Source of the DNA: an uncultured Bacteroidales bacterium
Lineage (GTDB): Bacteria; Bacteroidota; Bacteroidia; Bacteroidales; Muribaculaceae
DNA: 64,000 bases
Assembly: GCA_902781045.1 (NCBI GenBank)
Contig: CACZHT010000016.1
Coordinates: forward strand, 1 to 64,000
Reading direction: 5' to 3'
Shown here one piece after another: positions 33,045-41,972 of the stretch. The first letter of the stretch is position 1. Each line of letters begins with the position of its first letter. The notes beneath the pieces were generated by a model. It was not told the origin of the DNA and made no database searches. It saw only the letters and a list, made by a program, of their open reading frames with translations. The translations under genes and the position numbers were made by a program.

Positions 33045-33965
33045 CTACCCTATGGTTGCCGCTTTCTGGGCTATGCGCAACTTGGCGCTGCGGGAGCGGG
33101 GGTTACGCTCGACCTCGGCTTCACTGGGCACAATCACCTTGTTGTTCACTGGCACGAGCGGCGACTGCACGCGGCCATAGAAGTCCTTGACGATTTGCCC
33201 CTCGACGTTGCCCGAGCGTATGAAGTTCTTGACCAATCGATCTTCGAGCGAGTGATAGGTGATGACAACCAGGCGGCCCCCGGGACGCAGCACATCGAGT
33301 GACGACTGCAGCAACCGCTTGAGGACATCTATCTCGTGGTTGACCTCGATGCGCAGGGCTTGGAACACCTGGGCCAGCTCTTTTTTCTCCTGGTTGGGAC
33401 GGATGAGCGGGCGGATGACATCAATCAGCTGTTGCGTGGTATCGATGGCGCACTGGCTTCGTGCGCGCACGATGGCACGGGCCAGGGCGCGGCTCTGCTT
33501 GAGCTCGCCGTAGAGGTATAGCACCTGCGACAGCTGTTCCTCGCTGTAGGTGGCGATGACCTGCCGCGCGTCGAGCGTGCCGGAACGGTTCATGCGCATG
33601 TCCAGCTGACCGTCGAAGCGGAACGAGAAGCCGCGCTCAGAGTCGTCAAAGTGGTGAAACGACACTCCCAGGTCGGCAAGAATGCCGTCAACGCCGTCAA
33701 CGCCATAGTAGCGCATGAAGTTCTTCAGATAGGCAAAGTTGCTCAGCACAAAGGTGAACCGAGGGTCATCGATGCGGTTGCGCCAAGCGTCGATGTCCTG
33801 GTCCATGCCGTAGAGGTGCCCCAGCGGTGACAGCCGGTCAACGATGGCACGACTGTGACCACCACCACCGAATGTCACGTCAACGTAGGTGCCGTCGGGC
33901 TTGATTGCCAGACCATTAAGGCACTCTTCCAGGAGGGCAGGGATGTGATAAACAACTTCGTTCAT
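33045..33965 (-). CDS. rsmH: 16S rRNA (cytosine-1402-N4)-methyltransferase RsmH (306 aa)
   Basis: The start MNEVVYHIPALLEECLNGL with VDVTFGGGGHSRAIV (SAM motif I), GILADLGVSFHHFDD, GFSFRFDGQLDMRMN, and ITYHSLEDRLVKNFI are standard RsmH (MraW) signatures, and the length is normal. It is the first dcw gene here. The regulator mraZ, which usually precedes it, is absent: the next 318 bp upstream are non-coding, and the gene beyond is a LytTR regulator. A TAACTTTA at 34019-34012 on the minus strand resembles a -7 box with one mismatch. Confidence 0.95.
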   Translation of the reverse strand: MNEVVYHIPALLEECLNGLAIKPDGTYVDVTFGGGGHSRAIVDRLSPLGHLYGMDQDIDAWRNRIDDPRFTFVLSNFAYLKNFMRYYGVDGVDGILADLGVSFHHFDDSERGFSFRFDGQLDMRMNRSGTLDARQVIATYSEEQLSQVLYLYGELKQSRALARAIVRARSQCAIDTTQQLIDVIRPLIRPNQEKKELAQVFQALRIEVNHEIDVLKRLLQSSLDVLRPGGRLVVITYHSLEDRLVKNFIRSGNVEGQIVKDFYGRVQSPLVPVNNKVIVPSEAEVERNPRSRSAKLRIAQKAATIG

Positions 33966-34197
33966 GACCGTTCAACTTGGGGTTGGGCTGGATACTTAAC
34001 TTTTGAGGGTGTAAAGTTACTAACTTTTTTTGGATAATTTGGAATCCCAAATTTGTTTTTGCAAATTTTTCACTAAAAAAGTTATTAACAACCTTGTGAA
34101 TGCCCTAGTTTGCAAGGAGGTAAGAGAAGGCCGAATGTCTGTTTGCGTCTGCAAATTTGAATCCGTGATCTGTCGCCTGAAGGTCTGTCCAGAAATC

Positions 34198-34233
34198 AAA
34201 AAAAAGGTGCCTCGACATCACGTCGCGACACCT
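34198..34233 (-). terminator. Terminator of the LytTR/histidine kinase operon
   Basis: AGGTG (34205-34209) and CACCT (34229-34233), with CGAC/GTCG inside, form an imperfect hairpin. On the minus strand it is followed by eight T residues (34205-34198). It lies about 50 bp after the stop of the response regulator gene. Confidence 0.75.
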
Positions 34234-34283
34234 GAAAATAAAAGCTATGAGAAATATTAGTGGAGAGATTTGCTTGCGGCTCT

Positions 34284-35006
34284 CTATTTGCTCAGGAACT
34301 TGCGGTTGATGTAGTTCATGAATGTCTCCTTGTAGAGGTCGCCGATGGGAAGCGACACTGTCGGGCTGAGCACAATGTGGCTCTTGTTGACCTCGATGAT
34401 GCGCTTGAGGTTGACGATGTAGCTGCGATGGGTGCGCATAAACGTGGAGCTGGGCAGGCGCTCCTCCATGCGCTTCATGCTCAGCAGGGCGGTAATCGGG
34501 CGACTGCCGTTGCTGAAGTGGATGCGCAGATACTCGCTCATGGCCTCGACATAGAGGATGTCGGCTATAGAGATGCGGGCAATCTTGTACTCGGTCTTGA
34601 GGAAGATGCAGTCGTCCTCGTCCACATTGGACACCGAGGCGGCATACTTGAGCTCGAACTGCTCCTTGAGCCTGAGTGCTGCACGGCGGAACTCGTCTAG
34701 CCCAAAAGGCTTGAGCAGATAGTCGATGGCGTTGACCTGGAAGCCCTCGACGGCATACTGGCTGTAGGCTGTGGTGAACACTACCATGGGACGATTTTCG
34801 AGCGAGCGGACAAAGTCCAGACCGTTGAGGTCGGGCATGTTGATGTCGACAAACATGGCGTCGATGTGCTCGTTGCGAAGCACCTCCAGGGCCTCCCGGG
34901 CACTCTCACACGAGGCTACCAGCTCCAGCTCGGGGGTCTGCTCGGCATAACTAATCAATTGTTTCAGAGCCAGCGGCTCGTCATCTATTACAATACATCT
35001 TATCAT
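34284..35006 (-). CDS. LytTR-family response regulator (240 aa)
   Basis: The receiver domain (residues 1-120) begins IRCIVIDDEPLALKQLI, with the phosphorylatable Asp in MFVDINMPDLNGLDFV (about 53), and VVFTTAYSQYAVEGF and DYLLKPF (conserved Lys). The C-terminal LytTR DNA-binding domain (about 140-240) has IADILYVEAMSEYLRIHF, MKRMEERLPSSTFMRTHRSY, IVNLKRI and LPIGDLYKE. Its partner kinase gene ends 13 bp upstream. The target genes are not evident from sequence; the nearby MBOAT/SGNH pair is a weak guess. Confidence 0.92.
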   Translation of the reverse strand: MIRCIVIDDEPLALKQLISYAEQTPELELVASCESAREALEVLRNEHIDAMFVDINMPDLNGLDFVRSLENRPMVVFTTAYSQYAVEGFQVNAIDYLLKPFGLDEFRRAALRLKEQFELKYAASVSNVDEDDCIFLKTEYKIARISIADILYVEAMSEYLRIHFSNGSRPITALLSMKRMEERLPSSTFMRTHRSYIVNLKRIIEVNKSHIVLSPTVSLPIGDLYKETFMNYINRKFLSK

Positions 35007-35019
35007 ATCATTGGCTTTG

Positions 35020-36198
35020 TTAAATGTTTTTTGTCAGGTTGTGTGACTCGCCGGTGGCCATGCTGATGGGCTCGGCAGGAACAATCAGCGTGACACTGTA
35101 GTTCTCGGCATCATCAATGTTGAGCGAGTAACGCTCGCCATAAATCAATTCAAGACGCTTGCGCACATTGGCAAGCCCGACACCGCCATACTCGTGTTTG
35201 ACACCGTTCTTGGAGTTGACACAGCCGAAGCACACGTTGCCCTCCTCCACTTTGAGCCACATGTGGATGAACGATGGCTTGTCATAGCTCACACCGTGCT
35301 TGAACGCATTTTCAATGAACGGCATCACAATCAGTGGAGCAATGCCCACGTTAGGCACATGGTCGGGCTCTATAAAGCTGATGTCGACCTTCTGGGCATA
35401 ACGCTTGCTCATCAGGCTGATGTACTGATGAATCAAATCTACGGCCTGCTGAAGTGAGATGTACTCGGCCTCGGACTCATAGAGCAGATAGCGCATGAAC
35501 TTGGACAGGTGTACGATGCTCGCCTTGGCCTCGCATGGGTCGATGTCGACCAGCGCGTGGATGTTGTTGAGTGTGTTCATCAGAAAGTGCGGATTGACCT
35601 GATAGCGCAGATAGGTCAGCTCCTGGCGCAGATTCTCTTTCTCAAGCTCGGCAAGATGGCTGTGGTCGTGCTGGGTCTTGAAGTAGAGCTTGATGCCCAG
35701 GTTGGCACCCAGCGAGAACACCAGCAGGGCAAACATGGTGAAGTCGTGGGGGCCGGCCAGAGGCTTGGAACCGCGATTGTGCATGGTGCCTAGTCCTTGT
35801 GGTCGGGGCCGGTCGGGGCGAGGTGCCACAGGACCACCCAGATGGTCTTGGGTTGCAATATGCTCGGTGGGAATCTGCATTCCTGGCTTGCCAGGAGGAC
35901 CCGTCGTGCACTGGTAGGCAATAAAGCACACCAGCAAGACCGACAACATGACTAAGTAACGCCCGCGGTGCTGCTTGTAGACGAGCTCTGGAGCAATGAA
36001 GTAGTTGTGAATCAGGAAAGCAAGCAAAATCACCAATAGAGGTCTGAGCAGGTGCCAAACGTCATGCCAATGGAACTCATGGTTGTTGTCGACCGACGAC
36101 AGCACCACCATGCCCACCAGGGGCACGATGAGCATGACCGACCACAGCAAGATGTTGGCGTAAGTCTCTTGTCGCGATGTGTATTTTATCCACTTCAT
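35020..36198 (-). CDS. LytS/YehU-type sensor histidine kinase (392 aa)
   Basis: Four hydrophobic segments form the membrane sensor: ILLWSVMLIVPLVGMVV (about 17-33), LLVILLAFLIHNYFI, YLVMLSVLLVCFIAYQ and MFALLVFSLGANLGIKL. They are followed by the His_kinase dimerisation segment, with the phospho-His in RYQVNPHFLMNTLNNIHALV, and the ATPase N box VMPFIENAFKHGV. GGVGLANVRKRLELIYG is the G box. A Pro/Arg-rich loop of about 50 residues (APRPDRPRPQGLG) lies between spans 3 and 4. I start at the ATG at 36198; the promoter overlaps the longer frame. It is 13 bp from its response regulator gene. Confidence 0.9.
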   Translation of the reverse strand: MKWIKYTSRQETYANILLWSVMLIVPLVGMVVLSSVDNNHEFHWHDVWHLLRPLLVILLAFLIHNYFIAPELVYKQHRGRYLVMLSVLLVCFIAYQCTTGPPGKPGMQIPTEHIATQDHLGGPVAPRPDRPRPQGLGTMHNRGSKPLAGPHDFTMFALLVFSLGANLGIKLYFKTQHDHSHLAELEKENLRQELTYLRYQVNPHFLMNTLNNIHALVDIDPCEAKASIVHLSKFMRYLLYESEAEYISLQQAVDLIHQYISLMSKRYAQKVDISFIEPDHVPNVGIAPLIVMPFIENAFKHGVSYDKPSFIHMWLKVEEGNVCFGCVNSKNGVKHEYGGVGLANVRKRLELIYGERYSLNIDDAENYSVTLIVPAEPISMATGESHNLTKNI

Positions 36199-36225
36199 CG
36201 TTACAAATTGCCACTTTTCCGCAAA

Positions 36226-36257
36226 CAAAAATATATACTTCTCGCCTGTTCAGCAAA
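36226..36257 (-). promoter_or_regulatory. Promoter of the histidine kinase / LytTR operon
   Basis: On the minus strand TTTG (36257-36254), a 20-bp spacer, and TATTTTTG (36233-36226) match the consensus exactly. The leader to the ATG at 36198 is about 20 nt. Its -33 element overlaps two TTCAGCAA words related to the dispersed repeat. Confidence 0.75.
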
Positions 36258-36324
36258 TCTATTCAGCAAGTTAACTTTTTCTATCAATCAATGTGATAGC
36301 TGACTGAATGAGCGGCGCATGTCG

Positions 36325-37812
36325 CTAGAACTGGAAGTAGATGAATGGCTGGATGTCGCTGCTCTTGACCTGAACGATGATAAACACCATCAGCACCAGG
36401 GCGAACACATAGCACACCATCGGCAGGCGCACAAACATGCGCTTGCAGCGGGCCTCAACACGGTCGGGAATGAAGTGCAGCACATAGCCCAGCACCATCA
36501 GTGCCATCACCTGCCAGTAGCCCGTGGCCAGCTGCCACAGCAGCTCGGGGTGGAAGTTGGTGAAAATCTGACTGAGCATCGTCACCGAGCTGCCGAACTC
36601 GCGGTTGCGGAAGAAAATCCAGCACAGGCAGGCGAAGTGGAACGTGACAATGACGCAAAGCACCTGAACCCAACGGCGGCGGTGCGGCACGCCGGGCTTC
36701 TGGCCGGTGAGGCGCATCCACCACTTGTGCCCAATCAGGGCCACCCCATGCAGCGAGCCCCAGGCCACAAAGTTCCACGACGCACCGTGCCACAGGCCAC
36801 CCAGAAACATGGTGATGAACAGGTTGAGGTTCTGACGAAGGCGGCCCTTGCGGTTGCCGCCCAGCGAGATATAGAGGTAGTCGCGGAGCCAGGTGCTGAG
36901 CGAGATGTGCCACCGGCGCCAGAACTCGGTGATGGACGCGCTCTTGTACGGACTGTTGAAGTTAATGTTGAAGTGGAAGCCCATCAGCAGGGCGATGCCG
37001 ATGGCCATGTCGCTGTAGCCCGAGAAGTCACAATATATCTGCAGCGCGTAGCCATACACGCCCAGCAGGTTCTCCAGGCCGCTGTAGAGCGACGGGTCGG
37101 CAAACACGCGCTCGACAAAGTTGACACTGATATAGTCGCTGATGACCGCCTTCTTGAATAGGCCGCAAATGATGAACCACAACCCAGTGCCCAGCATCTC
37201 GCGAGTGACACGCAACGGACGTCGTATCTGGGGGATGAAGTCGCTGGCGCGAACGATGGGACCTGCCACCAGCTGGGGGAAGAAAGAGACATAGAAGGCA
37301 TAGTCCAGCAGCGAGTCTAACGGGCGAATCTTGCCGCGATAGACATCGATGGTGTAGCTCAGAGACTGGAAGGTGAAGAATGAGATGCCAACAGGCAAGA
37401 AGATGTTCAAGTCGCTGAAGTGTGTGCCTGACAGGTCGGCAAGTATGTGACCAAAAAAGTTGGTGTACTTGAAGTAGGCCAGCAAACTCAGGTCGACGGC
37501 CAGACTCAGCGCCACCAGCCACTTGCGGCGCGCTTGACTGGCTGTGCGCTGCATCCGTTGAGCGATGAGCCAGTCGCTGCAGGTGACCAGAGCTAGCAAG
37601 AAGAAGTACACCCCACTCGACTTATAGTAGAAGTAGTAGCTGAACGCCGTGACGAACAGCAGACGGGCGGCCAGACGGCGGTGAAGCATCGCATAGACGA
37701 TGATGAATGCAGCAAACAGCCACAGGAACACCCCGCTGCTGAATATCATCGGAGACTGCGGGTCGTAGGTCAGCTGCGACACGATGCGGTCAAACAGTGT
37801 GCTCATGCTCAT
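36325..37812 (-). CDS. MBOAT-family membrane O-acyltransferase (495 aa)
   Basis: A polytopic membrane protein of the AlgI/DltB type. Family signatures are LPVGISFFTFQSLSYTIDVY, FFPQLVAGPIVRASDFI, EFWRRWHISLSTWLRDYLYI, and FLGGLWHGASWNFVAWG, whose His (about residue 341) is the catalytic base. It moves an acyl (usually acetyl) group across the membrane to an extracytoplasmic acceptor. The ATG overlaps the stop of the SGNH hydrolase gene by 4 bp, so the two form a module. The acceptor (exopolysaccharide, cell wall or lipid-linked glycan) is unknown. Confidence 0.9.
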   Translation of the reverse strand: MSMSTLFDRIVSQLTYDPQSPMIFSSGVFLWLFAAFIIVYAMLHRRLAARLLFVTAFSYYFYYKSSGVYFFLLALVTCSDWLIAQRMQRTASQARRKWLVALSLAVDLSLLAYFKYTNFFGHILADLSGTHFSDLNIFLPVGISFFTFQSLSYTIDVYRGKIRPLDSLLDYAFYVSFFPQLVAGPIVRASDFIPQIRRPLRVTREMLGTGLWFIICGLFKKAVISDYISVNFVERVFADPSLYSGLENLLGVYGYALQIYCDFSGYSDMAIGIALLMGFHFNINFNSPYKSASITEFWRRWHISLSTWLRDYLYISLGGNRKGRLRQNLNLFITMFLGGLWHGASWNFVAWGSLHGVALIGHKWWMRLTGQKPGVPHRRRWVQVLCVIVTFHFACLCWIFFRNREFGSSVTMLSQIFTNFHPELLWQLATGYWQVMALMVLGYVLHFIPDRVEARCKRMFVRLPMVCYVFALVLMVFIIVQVKSSDIQPFIYFQF

Positions 37813-39197
37813 GGATGTCCTCCTTTCTCGACTTGGTTGTGATATTGCTCGTGACCCCAGGTGATGGCATCAAACAGCAGCTGCGCTAGCCGTGCCCCGC
37901 CACCAAAGTTGATGTGCGTGTAGTCGAGGTTGGCCTGCTTCTGGTTCACCATGCGAACGATGCTCCCCTCCCCGCCCATGGCGGTGTACAGGTTCCAGAA
38001 GGCCACACGCGAGTCGTAGGCTATGCGTTGCTGAGCATTGACCAGGCTGATGACACCGCGCATGGTGCGGAACGCCCCACCCCGCTTCTCCTCGCGGTCG
38101 CCCACACTCACCACCAGGAACCCGGTGCCGGGCATATTGCGCTTCATGTGCTCGATGGCCTCGACCATGCGGTCGCGATAGGTGGCAAATTCGCTGGTCT
38201 GGCGACCTGCCACGTTCAGGCCATACATCACGATGACCAGGTCATAGTGCCGCACCGCGTCAAAGTCGGCCAGCATCTGCTCGCTGATGCTGCGCAGGTG
38301 TTGGCCGCTGGCCGCACGCAGCGAGTAGTTGTCGACCACAATGCCGCGGTCGCCGTCGAGCGAGGCACCCAGATAGGTGAGACCGTTGTCATGGTCCAGC
38401 CGCCACTCGACATTGCCCACACGGCCATTGACGGTTACGGCCTGTACACGACCGCATGGGTTGAGGTCGAAGCTCTGCACCTGCTGCCCGTTGACAGTGG
38501 CTGTCACACGGCCAGTGCCGTTGCCCATGCAGTAGAATGTGCTCTGCTGGCAGGTGTCCAGTCGGCTCAGGTAACCGCTCACGCCGCTGAGCGACATCGT
38601 GGCTCCACTATGCCCGAAGAAGTAGTGTCCGGTGAAGTTGGCCCAGCGCTGGTCATAGCCGCTGTGGTCGTTGGCGTTGTGCGACTTCCACATCTTGTTG
38701 AATCGCTGTTTGACGCTGCGGCGGAAGCCTGGCGCGTCGCACGTCATGGGCACATAGCCCACACCGCTGCCGCCATAGCGCTCCTGCAGCAGCTGCCGCA
38801 GGTTGGCAGTGAGGATGTCACCCTCGATGTAGCTGTCGCCCAGAACGGCTATGCGCACAGGACGGCCCAGGGTGTCGCGACCCTCAAGGGCGCGGTAGAG
38901 GGCGTTCATGCCACGGTCGCTGTCATCGGCCATGTCATCGATGCACGTCATGCCGGCGCGGCACGTGTCAATGACGATGCGACTCGACACCTGCAGAGCC
39001 GACACGTCATCGGCCGTCAGCTCCTCAATCACCTCGTGATGGGCACTGGTCGAGTCGTTGCGCAAGTCGGCAAGAAGGTCGACACGGCGCACCTGCCAGT
39101 CACCCACCTTCAGGGTGGGTAACCAGCTGAGCAACAGCAGTGCAAGCAAAGTCACAAGCACTATCCAGACAACCGAATGCAGGTATCCTCGTTCCAT
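37809..39197 (-). CDS. Membrane-anchored SGNH/GDSL hydrolase-fold protein (462 aa)
   Basis: One N-terminal membrane helix (VVWIVLVTLLALLLLSWL) anchors a periplasmic domain with the SGNH blocks: block I RIAVLGDSYIEGDILTANLR (Ser about 122), a Gly region (YGGSGVGYVPM), the Asn block VIVMYGLNVAGR, and DYTHINFGGGARLAQLLFD (Asp/His, about 430). Such proteins paired with MBOAT acyltransferases (as AlgJ/AlgX with AlgI, or PatB) transfer or remove acetyl groups on extracellular glycans. The 4-bp overlap with the MBOAT gene supports joint action. Confidence 0.88.
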   Translation of the reverse strand: MERGYLHSVVWIVLVTLLALLLLSWLPTLKVGDWQVRRVDLLADLRNDSTSAHHEVIEELTADDVSALQVSSRIVIDTCRAGMTCIDDMADDSDRGMNALYRALEGRDTLGRPVRIAVLGDSYIEGDILTANLRQLLQERYGGSGVGYVPMTCDAPGFRRSVKQRFNKMWKSHNANDHSGYDQRWANFTGHYFFGHSGATMSLSGVSGYLSRLDTCQQSTFYCMGNGTGRVTATVNGQQVQSFDLNPCGRVQAVTVNGRVGNVEWRLDHDNGLTYLGASLDGDRGIVVDNYSLRAASGQHLRSISEQMLADFDAVRHYDLVIVMYGLNVAGRQTSEFATYRDRMVEAIEHMKRNMPGTGFLVVSVGDREEKRGGAFRTMRGVISLVNAQQRIAYDSRVAFWNLYTAMGGEGSIVRMVNQKQANLDYTHINFGGGARLAQLLFDAITWGHEQYHNQVEKGGHP

Positions 39198-39214
39198 GTC
39201 AGCAAAAATGCCTG

Positions 39215-39222
39215 CAAAGGTA
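39215..39222 (-). promoter_or_regulatory. -7 box of the SGNH/MBOAT operon
   Basis: The minus strand reads TACCTTTG, exact TAnnTTTG, 18 bp before the start codon at 39197. No good -33 match is seen. The leader would be only about 12 nt. Confidence 0.5.
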
Positions 39223-39324
39223 CTACTTTTTTATTTAAGAACTATGAATTGGGAATCAGGAATTGTGTGGCGTTGTATTTTTTTTGTAATTCATCAGGCT
39301 AGGCAAGCAGCCAATAATGAATCA

Positions 39325-39369
39325 CGAGCCACGCAAATAATGGTATGAAACCATCATTCGCGTGGCTCG
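39325..39369 (-). terminator. Long hairpin after the outer-membrane protein gene
   Basis: CGAGCCACGC (39325-39334) pairs with GCGTGGCTCG (39360-39369), and ATGGT with ACCAT inside. It lies 26 bp after the stop. There is no T run, so termination efficiency is uncertain. Confidence 0.55.
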
Positions 39370-39394
39370 AGGCAAGGCTTTCAATGTCGTGTGG

Positions 39395-40288
39395 TCAGAA
39401 ACCGTGCAGAATCAGACCCAGCGTCCAGCGGTTCTTCAACTCGGGACCCCAATCGCCCTTGAACACCGACTGCGGAGAGTAGCGGAAGTACACACCCAGG
39501 CTCTTGAAACTGGCGATGGCCATCACGTCGAACGACACCTTGCGCTGGTGCAGTCCGTTGGTCGTCAGTTTGTAGCTGGTCTTGTCGATGCGGTAGCGGT
39601 TCTCCAGATTGGCATAATAGTTCCAGTTCATCACGCCGGCCAAGGCAAGGTTGATGTGCTGGGCAATGCGCTGGTTGAACATCAGTGGGAACTGCAGCGA
39701 GCGCACCACCAGATTAGAGTGGCGCTTGCTGTATTCGCCCAGGGTGCTCAGGTCGTCGTGGACGACTTGTCCCTCGTCGTTCCTGGCCCAAATGTACGGG
39801 CTCTTCATGCAATAGAAAGCCCAGTTGAATCCCACTCCCAACGACAGGCGAGAGCGGTTGCGATTGAAGTTGTAGCCCACTCCCAGCAGGTTGAGGATAC
39901 CGGCCTCATAACTGTGGTTGCGGATGTAGTCGCGGTCGCCAGGGGCGACATTGGTGCGGCCCCAACCCACATACACGTCGCTGAGGAACGCCTCAAAGTG
40001 CGACTCGGTCTGGTCGGGATCGCATCGCTTGAACGGATAGCCGAACGACACGTGTTTGTTCTCGGTCTCGGTCGCAGTGACAGTGCCGTCGCGGTCTTGC
40101 TTGACACGGTACTCATAGTTGTAGTCATCGTCGTCCTGTAGCCCGTTGACACGCATGCGGATGTCGCCACGGCGCTCGGTGATGACCACCTGCTTGGCAT
40201 TGTTGATGACCTTGACCGTGTCGCCCACTTCGGTGGCTCCGGCACTCATGATGGTCAGTGCGGCCATCGCGATGATAGTCTTTTTCAT
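39395..40288 (-). CDS. Outer-membrane beta-barrel protein, uncharacterised (297 aa)
   Basis: The signal peptide MKKTIIAMAALTIMSAGA leads to a charged 90-residue linker (VITERRGDIRMRVNG, QDDDDYNYEYRVKQ). About eight amphipathic strands follow (SDVYVGWGRTNV, ILNLLGVGYNFNRNRSRLSL, GVGFNWAFYCM, INLALAGVMNWNYYAN, VSFDVMAIASFKSLGVYFRY), ending RWTLGLILHGF with a C-terminal aromatic residue. This is the pattern of a small barrel of the OmpW/PorT-like class common in Bacteroidales. No more exact function can be read. It stands alone between a tRNA and the SGNH operon. Confidence 0.7.
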   Translation of the reverse strand: MKKTIIAMAALTIMSAGATEVGDTVKVINNAKQVVITERRGDIRMRVNGLQDDDDYNYEYRVKQDRDGTVTATETENKHVSFGYPFKRCDPDQTESHFEAFLSDVYVGWGRTNVAPGDRDYIRNHSYEAGILNLLGVGYNFNRNRSRLSLGVGFNWAFYCMKSPYIWARNDEGQVVHDDLSTLGEYSKRHSNLVVRSLQFPLMFNQRIAQHINLALAGVMNWNYYANLENRYRIDKTSYKLTTNGLHQRKVSFDVMAIASFKSLGVYFRYSPQSVFKGDWGPELKNRWTLGLILHGF

Positions 40289-40321
40289 AGCTCTACATTA
40301 TTTATTATAAAAAAGAATGTC

Positions 40322-40350
40322 AAAAAAAGACCTGGCTTCATGGCCAGGTC
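40322..40350 (-). terminator. Terminator of tRNA-Phe
   Basis: GACCTGGC (40329-40336) and GCCAGGTC (40343-40350) are a perfect 8-bp stem with a 6-nt loop. On the minus strand it is followed by TTTTTTT (40328-40322). It lies 8 bp after the tRNA 3' end. Confidence 0.9.
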
Positions 40351-40358
40351 ATGTCAAG

Positions 40359-40430
40359 TGGTACCTCCGGGAATCGAACCAGGGACACGCGGATTTTCAG
40401 TCCACTGCTCTACCGCTGAGCTAAGGTACC
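40359..40430 (-). tRNA. tRNA-Phe (GAA)
   Basis: The minus strand folds as a full cloverleaf: acceptor GGTACCT/AGGTACC with discriminator A, D arm AGCTCAGCGGTAGAGC, anticodon stem GTGGA/TCCGC with loop CTGAAAA (anticodon GAA), and T arm CCTGGTTCGATTCCCGG. The 3' CCA is not encoded (the next bases are CTT). It is transcribed alone from a consensus promoter. Confidence 0.96.
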
Positions 40431-40449
40431 GTGTTTCGTTTTGCGGGTG

Positions 40450-40481
40450 CAAAGTTACGGCGACTTTTTGGACTGGCCAAA
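40450..40481 (-). promoter_or_regulatory. tRNA-Phe promoter
   Basis: On the minus strand TTTG (40481-40478), a 20-bp spacer, and TAACTTTG (40457-40450) match the consensus perfectly. The start would be about 13 nt before the mature 5' end. Confidence 0.8.
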
Positions 40482-40652
40482 TTTTTTGGCAAAAAATTTC
40501 AAAAAAATGTCCGAAAAGGGCGAATTTTAGCCCTTTTCGCCACCATAAGCCCACTATGTGGCGAAAAATGTGTACTTTCGCACCGTTTTTCGACGATGGC
40601 TATAAACTTCTGCCGCCAGCGAGAGTCTAAACATCGTCAATGGCTTGACACT

Positions 40653-41933
40653 ATGGAGCAAATCTTGCAATATGTGTGGCAACACCGACTGTGGCGCAAC
40701 GACGACATGACCACCAACGATGGCCGGCGCTTGCGTGTGCTGGATCCGGGACTGCTCAACACTGATGCCGGACCCGACTTCTTCAACGCCAAGGTCGAGC
40801 TGGACGGGAGAGTGTGGGTGGGCAATGTCGAGATTCATGTCCGCGCCACCGACTGGCACCGGCATGGGCACGACAGCGACCCGGCCTACGACAGTGTCAT
40901 CTTGCATGTCGTGCAACATGACGATGCTCCAGTGTGCCGAACCAACGGCGAGCGCATCCCGCAGATGGTGCTGGACATCTCGCCACGCTTCGGCGAGAGC
41001 CTCGAGAGGCTGGTGGGCGCGCGCACCGAGCTGCCATGTGCTGCCCAGTTGCCGCAGGTGCCGGACATTGTCGTGACCGAGTGGATGCAGGCGTTGGCCT
41101 TCGAGCGGCTGCACGGCAAGGTCGAGCGCATCGCGTCGCTGCGCGAGCACTATGCCGGCAGTTGGGAGGATGTGTGCTACGTCATGCTGGCACGCACACT
41201 GGGATTCGGACTGAACAGCGACGCCCTTGAGCGTCTGGCGAGGCGAACGCCATTGCGGCTGCTGCGCAAGCACAGCGACTCGTTGCTGCAGCTCGAGGCC
41301 CTCCTGCTGGGACAAGCCGGACTGCTGGCAGGTCTCACTGCTGCTACTGACCGATATGTCGAGCAGGTCCAGCGAGAGTATGCCTTCTTGGCCAACAAGT
41401 TCTCGTTGCAACCCATGGAACGAGAGGCTTGGAAGCTGTTCCGAATACGTCCGCAGGGCTTCCCGCACCGACGCATCGCATTGTTGGCACACTTTGTGCA
41501 CGATGGGTTCAACCTGATGCACCGCATCCTGGAGGCACAAGGCGAGAAGCAGCTCAGAGAGCTGTTCCAAGTCGAGCTGACGGGATACTGGGAGCGGCAC
41601 TACACGCTGGGAAAGGAGACGCCGACCAGCACGAGGGCGTTGAGCAATGCCAGCATCGACATTGTGCTTATCAATCTGGTGGCACCGTTCTATTATGCCT
41701 ACGGCGAGCTCACAGGCGACTGCCAGATGACCGACCGCGCCATCGGTTTGCTCGAGTCGTTGCGCCCCGAACAGAATGCCATCGTCACGGCGTTTGTCCA
41801 CGCTGGGGTGCGATGTGACGATGCCCTCACCTCACAAGCGCTGCTGCAGCTGCGCAAGGCCTACTGCGACGCGCGCAAGTGCATCTATTGTCGCATCGGT
41901 CATCGTCTGCTGGCCGAGGCGGCACACAGATAG
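40653..41933 (+). CDS. DUF2851 family protein (426 aa)
   Basis: The product begins MEQILQYVWQHRLW and has VLDPGLLNTDAGPDFFNAKV, WVGNVEIHVRATDWHRHGHD and SVILHVVQHDDAPVCRTNGE, the conserved first block of the DUF2851 family of Bacteroidetes. The acidic and His residues here suggest a metal site. Near the C-terminus it has Cys residues in KCIYCRIGHRLL. The function is unknown; the protein is cytosolic and widely conserved in the phylum. The frame is open to 40431, but the first ATG of the family-like start is 40653, and the upstream part overlaps the tRNA promoter. Confidence 0.85.
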   Translation: MEQILQYVWQHRLWRNDDMTTNDGRRLRVLDPGLLNTDAGPDFFNAKVELDGRVWVGNVEIHVRATDWHRHGHDSDPAYDSVILHVVQHDDAPVCRTNGERIPQMVLDISPRFGESLERLVGARTELPCAAQLPQVPDIVVTEWMQALAFERLHGKVERIASLREHYAGSWEDVCYVMLARTLGFGLNSDALERLARRTPLRLLRKHSDSLLQLEALLLGQAGLLAGLTAATDRYVEQVQREYAFLANKFSLQPMEREAWKLFRIRPQGFPHRRIALLAHFVHDGFNLMHRILEAQGEKQLRELFQVELTGYWERHYTLGKETPTSTRALSNASIDIVLINLVAPFYYAYGELTGDCQMTDRAIGLLESLRPEQNAIVTAFVHAGVRCDDALTSQALLQLRKAYCDARKCIYCRIGHRLLAEAAHR

Positions 41934-41972
41934 TTAAACGATTGTTTAAAAGTCAAAAATTAAATATAGAGC

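Noticed and set aside
34284..36198. Hybrid or SusR-type regulator controlling the TonB operon
   Set aside because: It is a plain LytTR/LytS pair, about 8 kb away on the other strand, with its own promoter and terminator.
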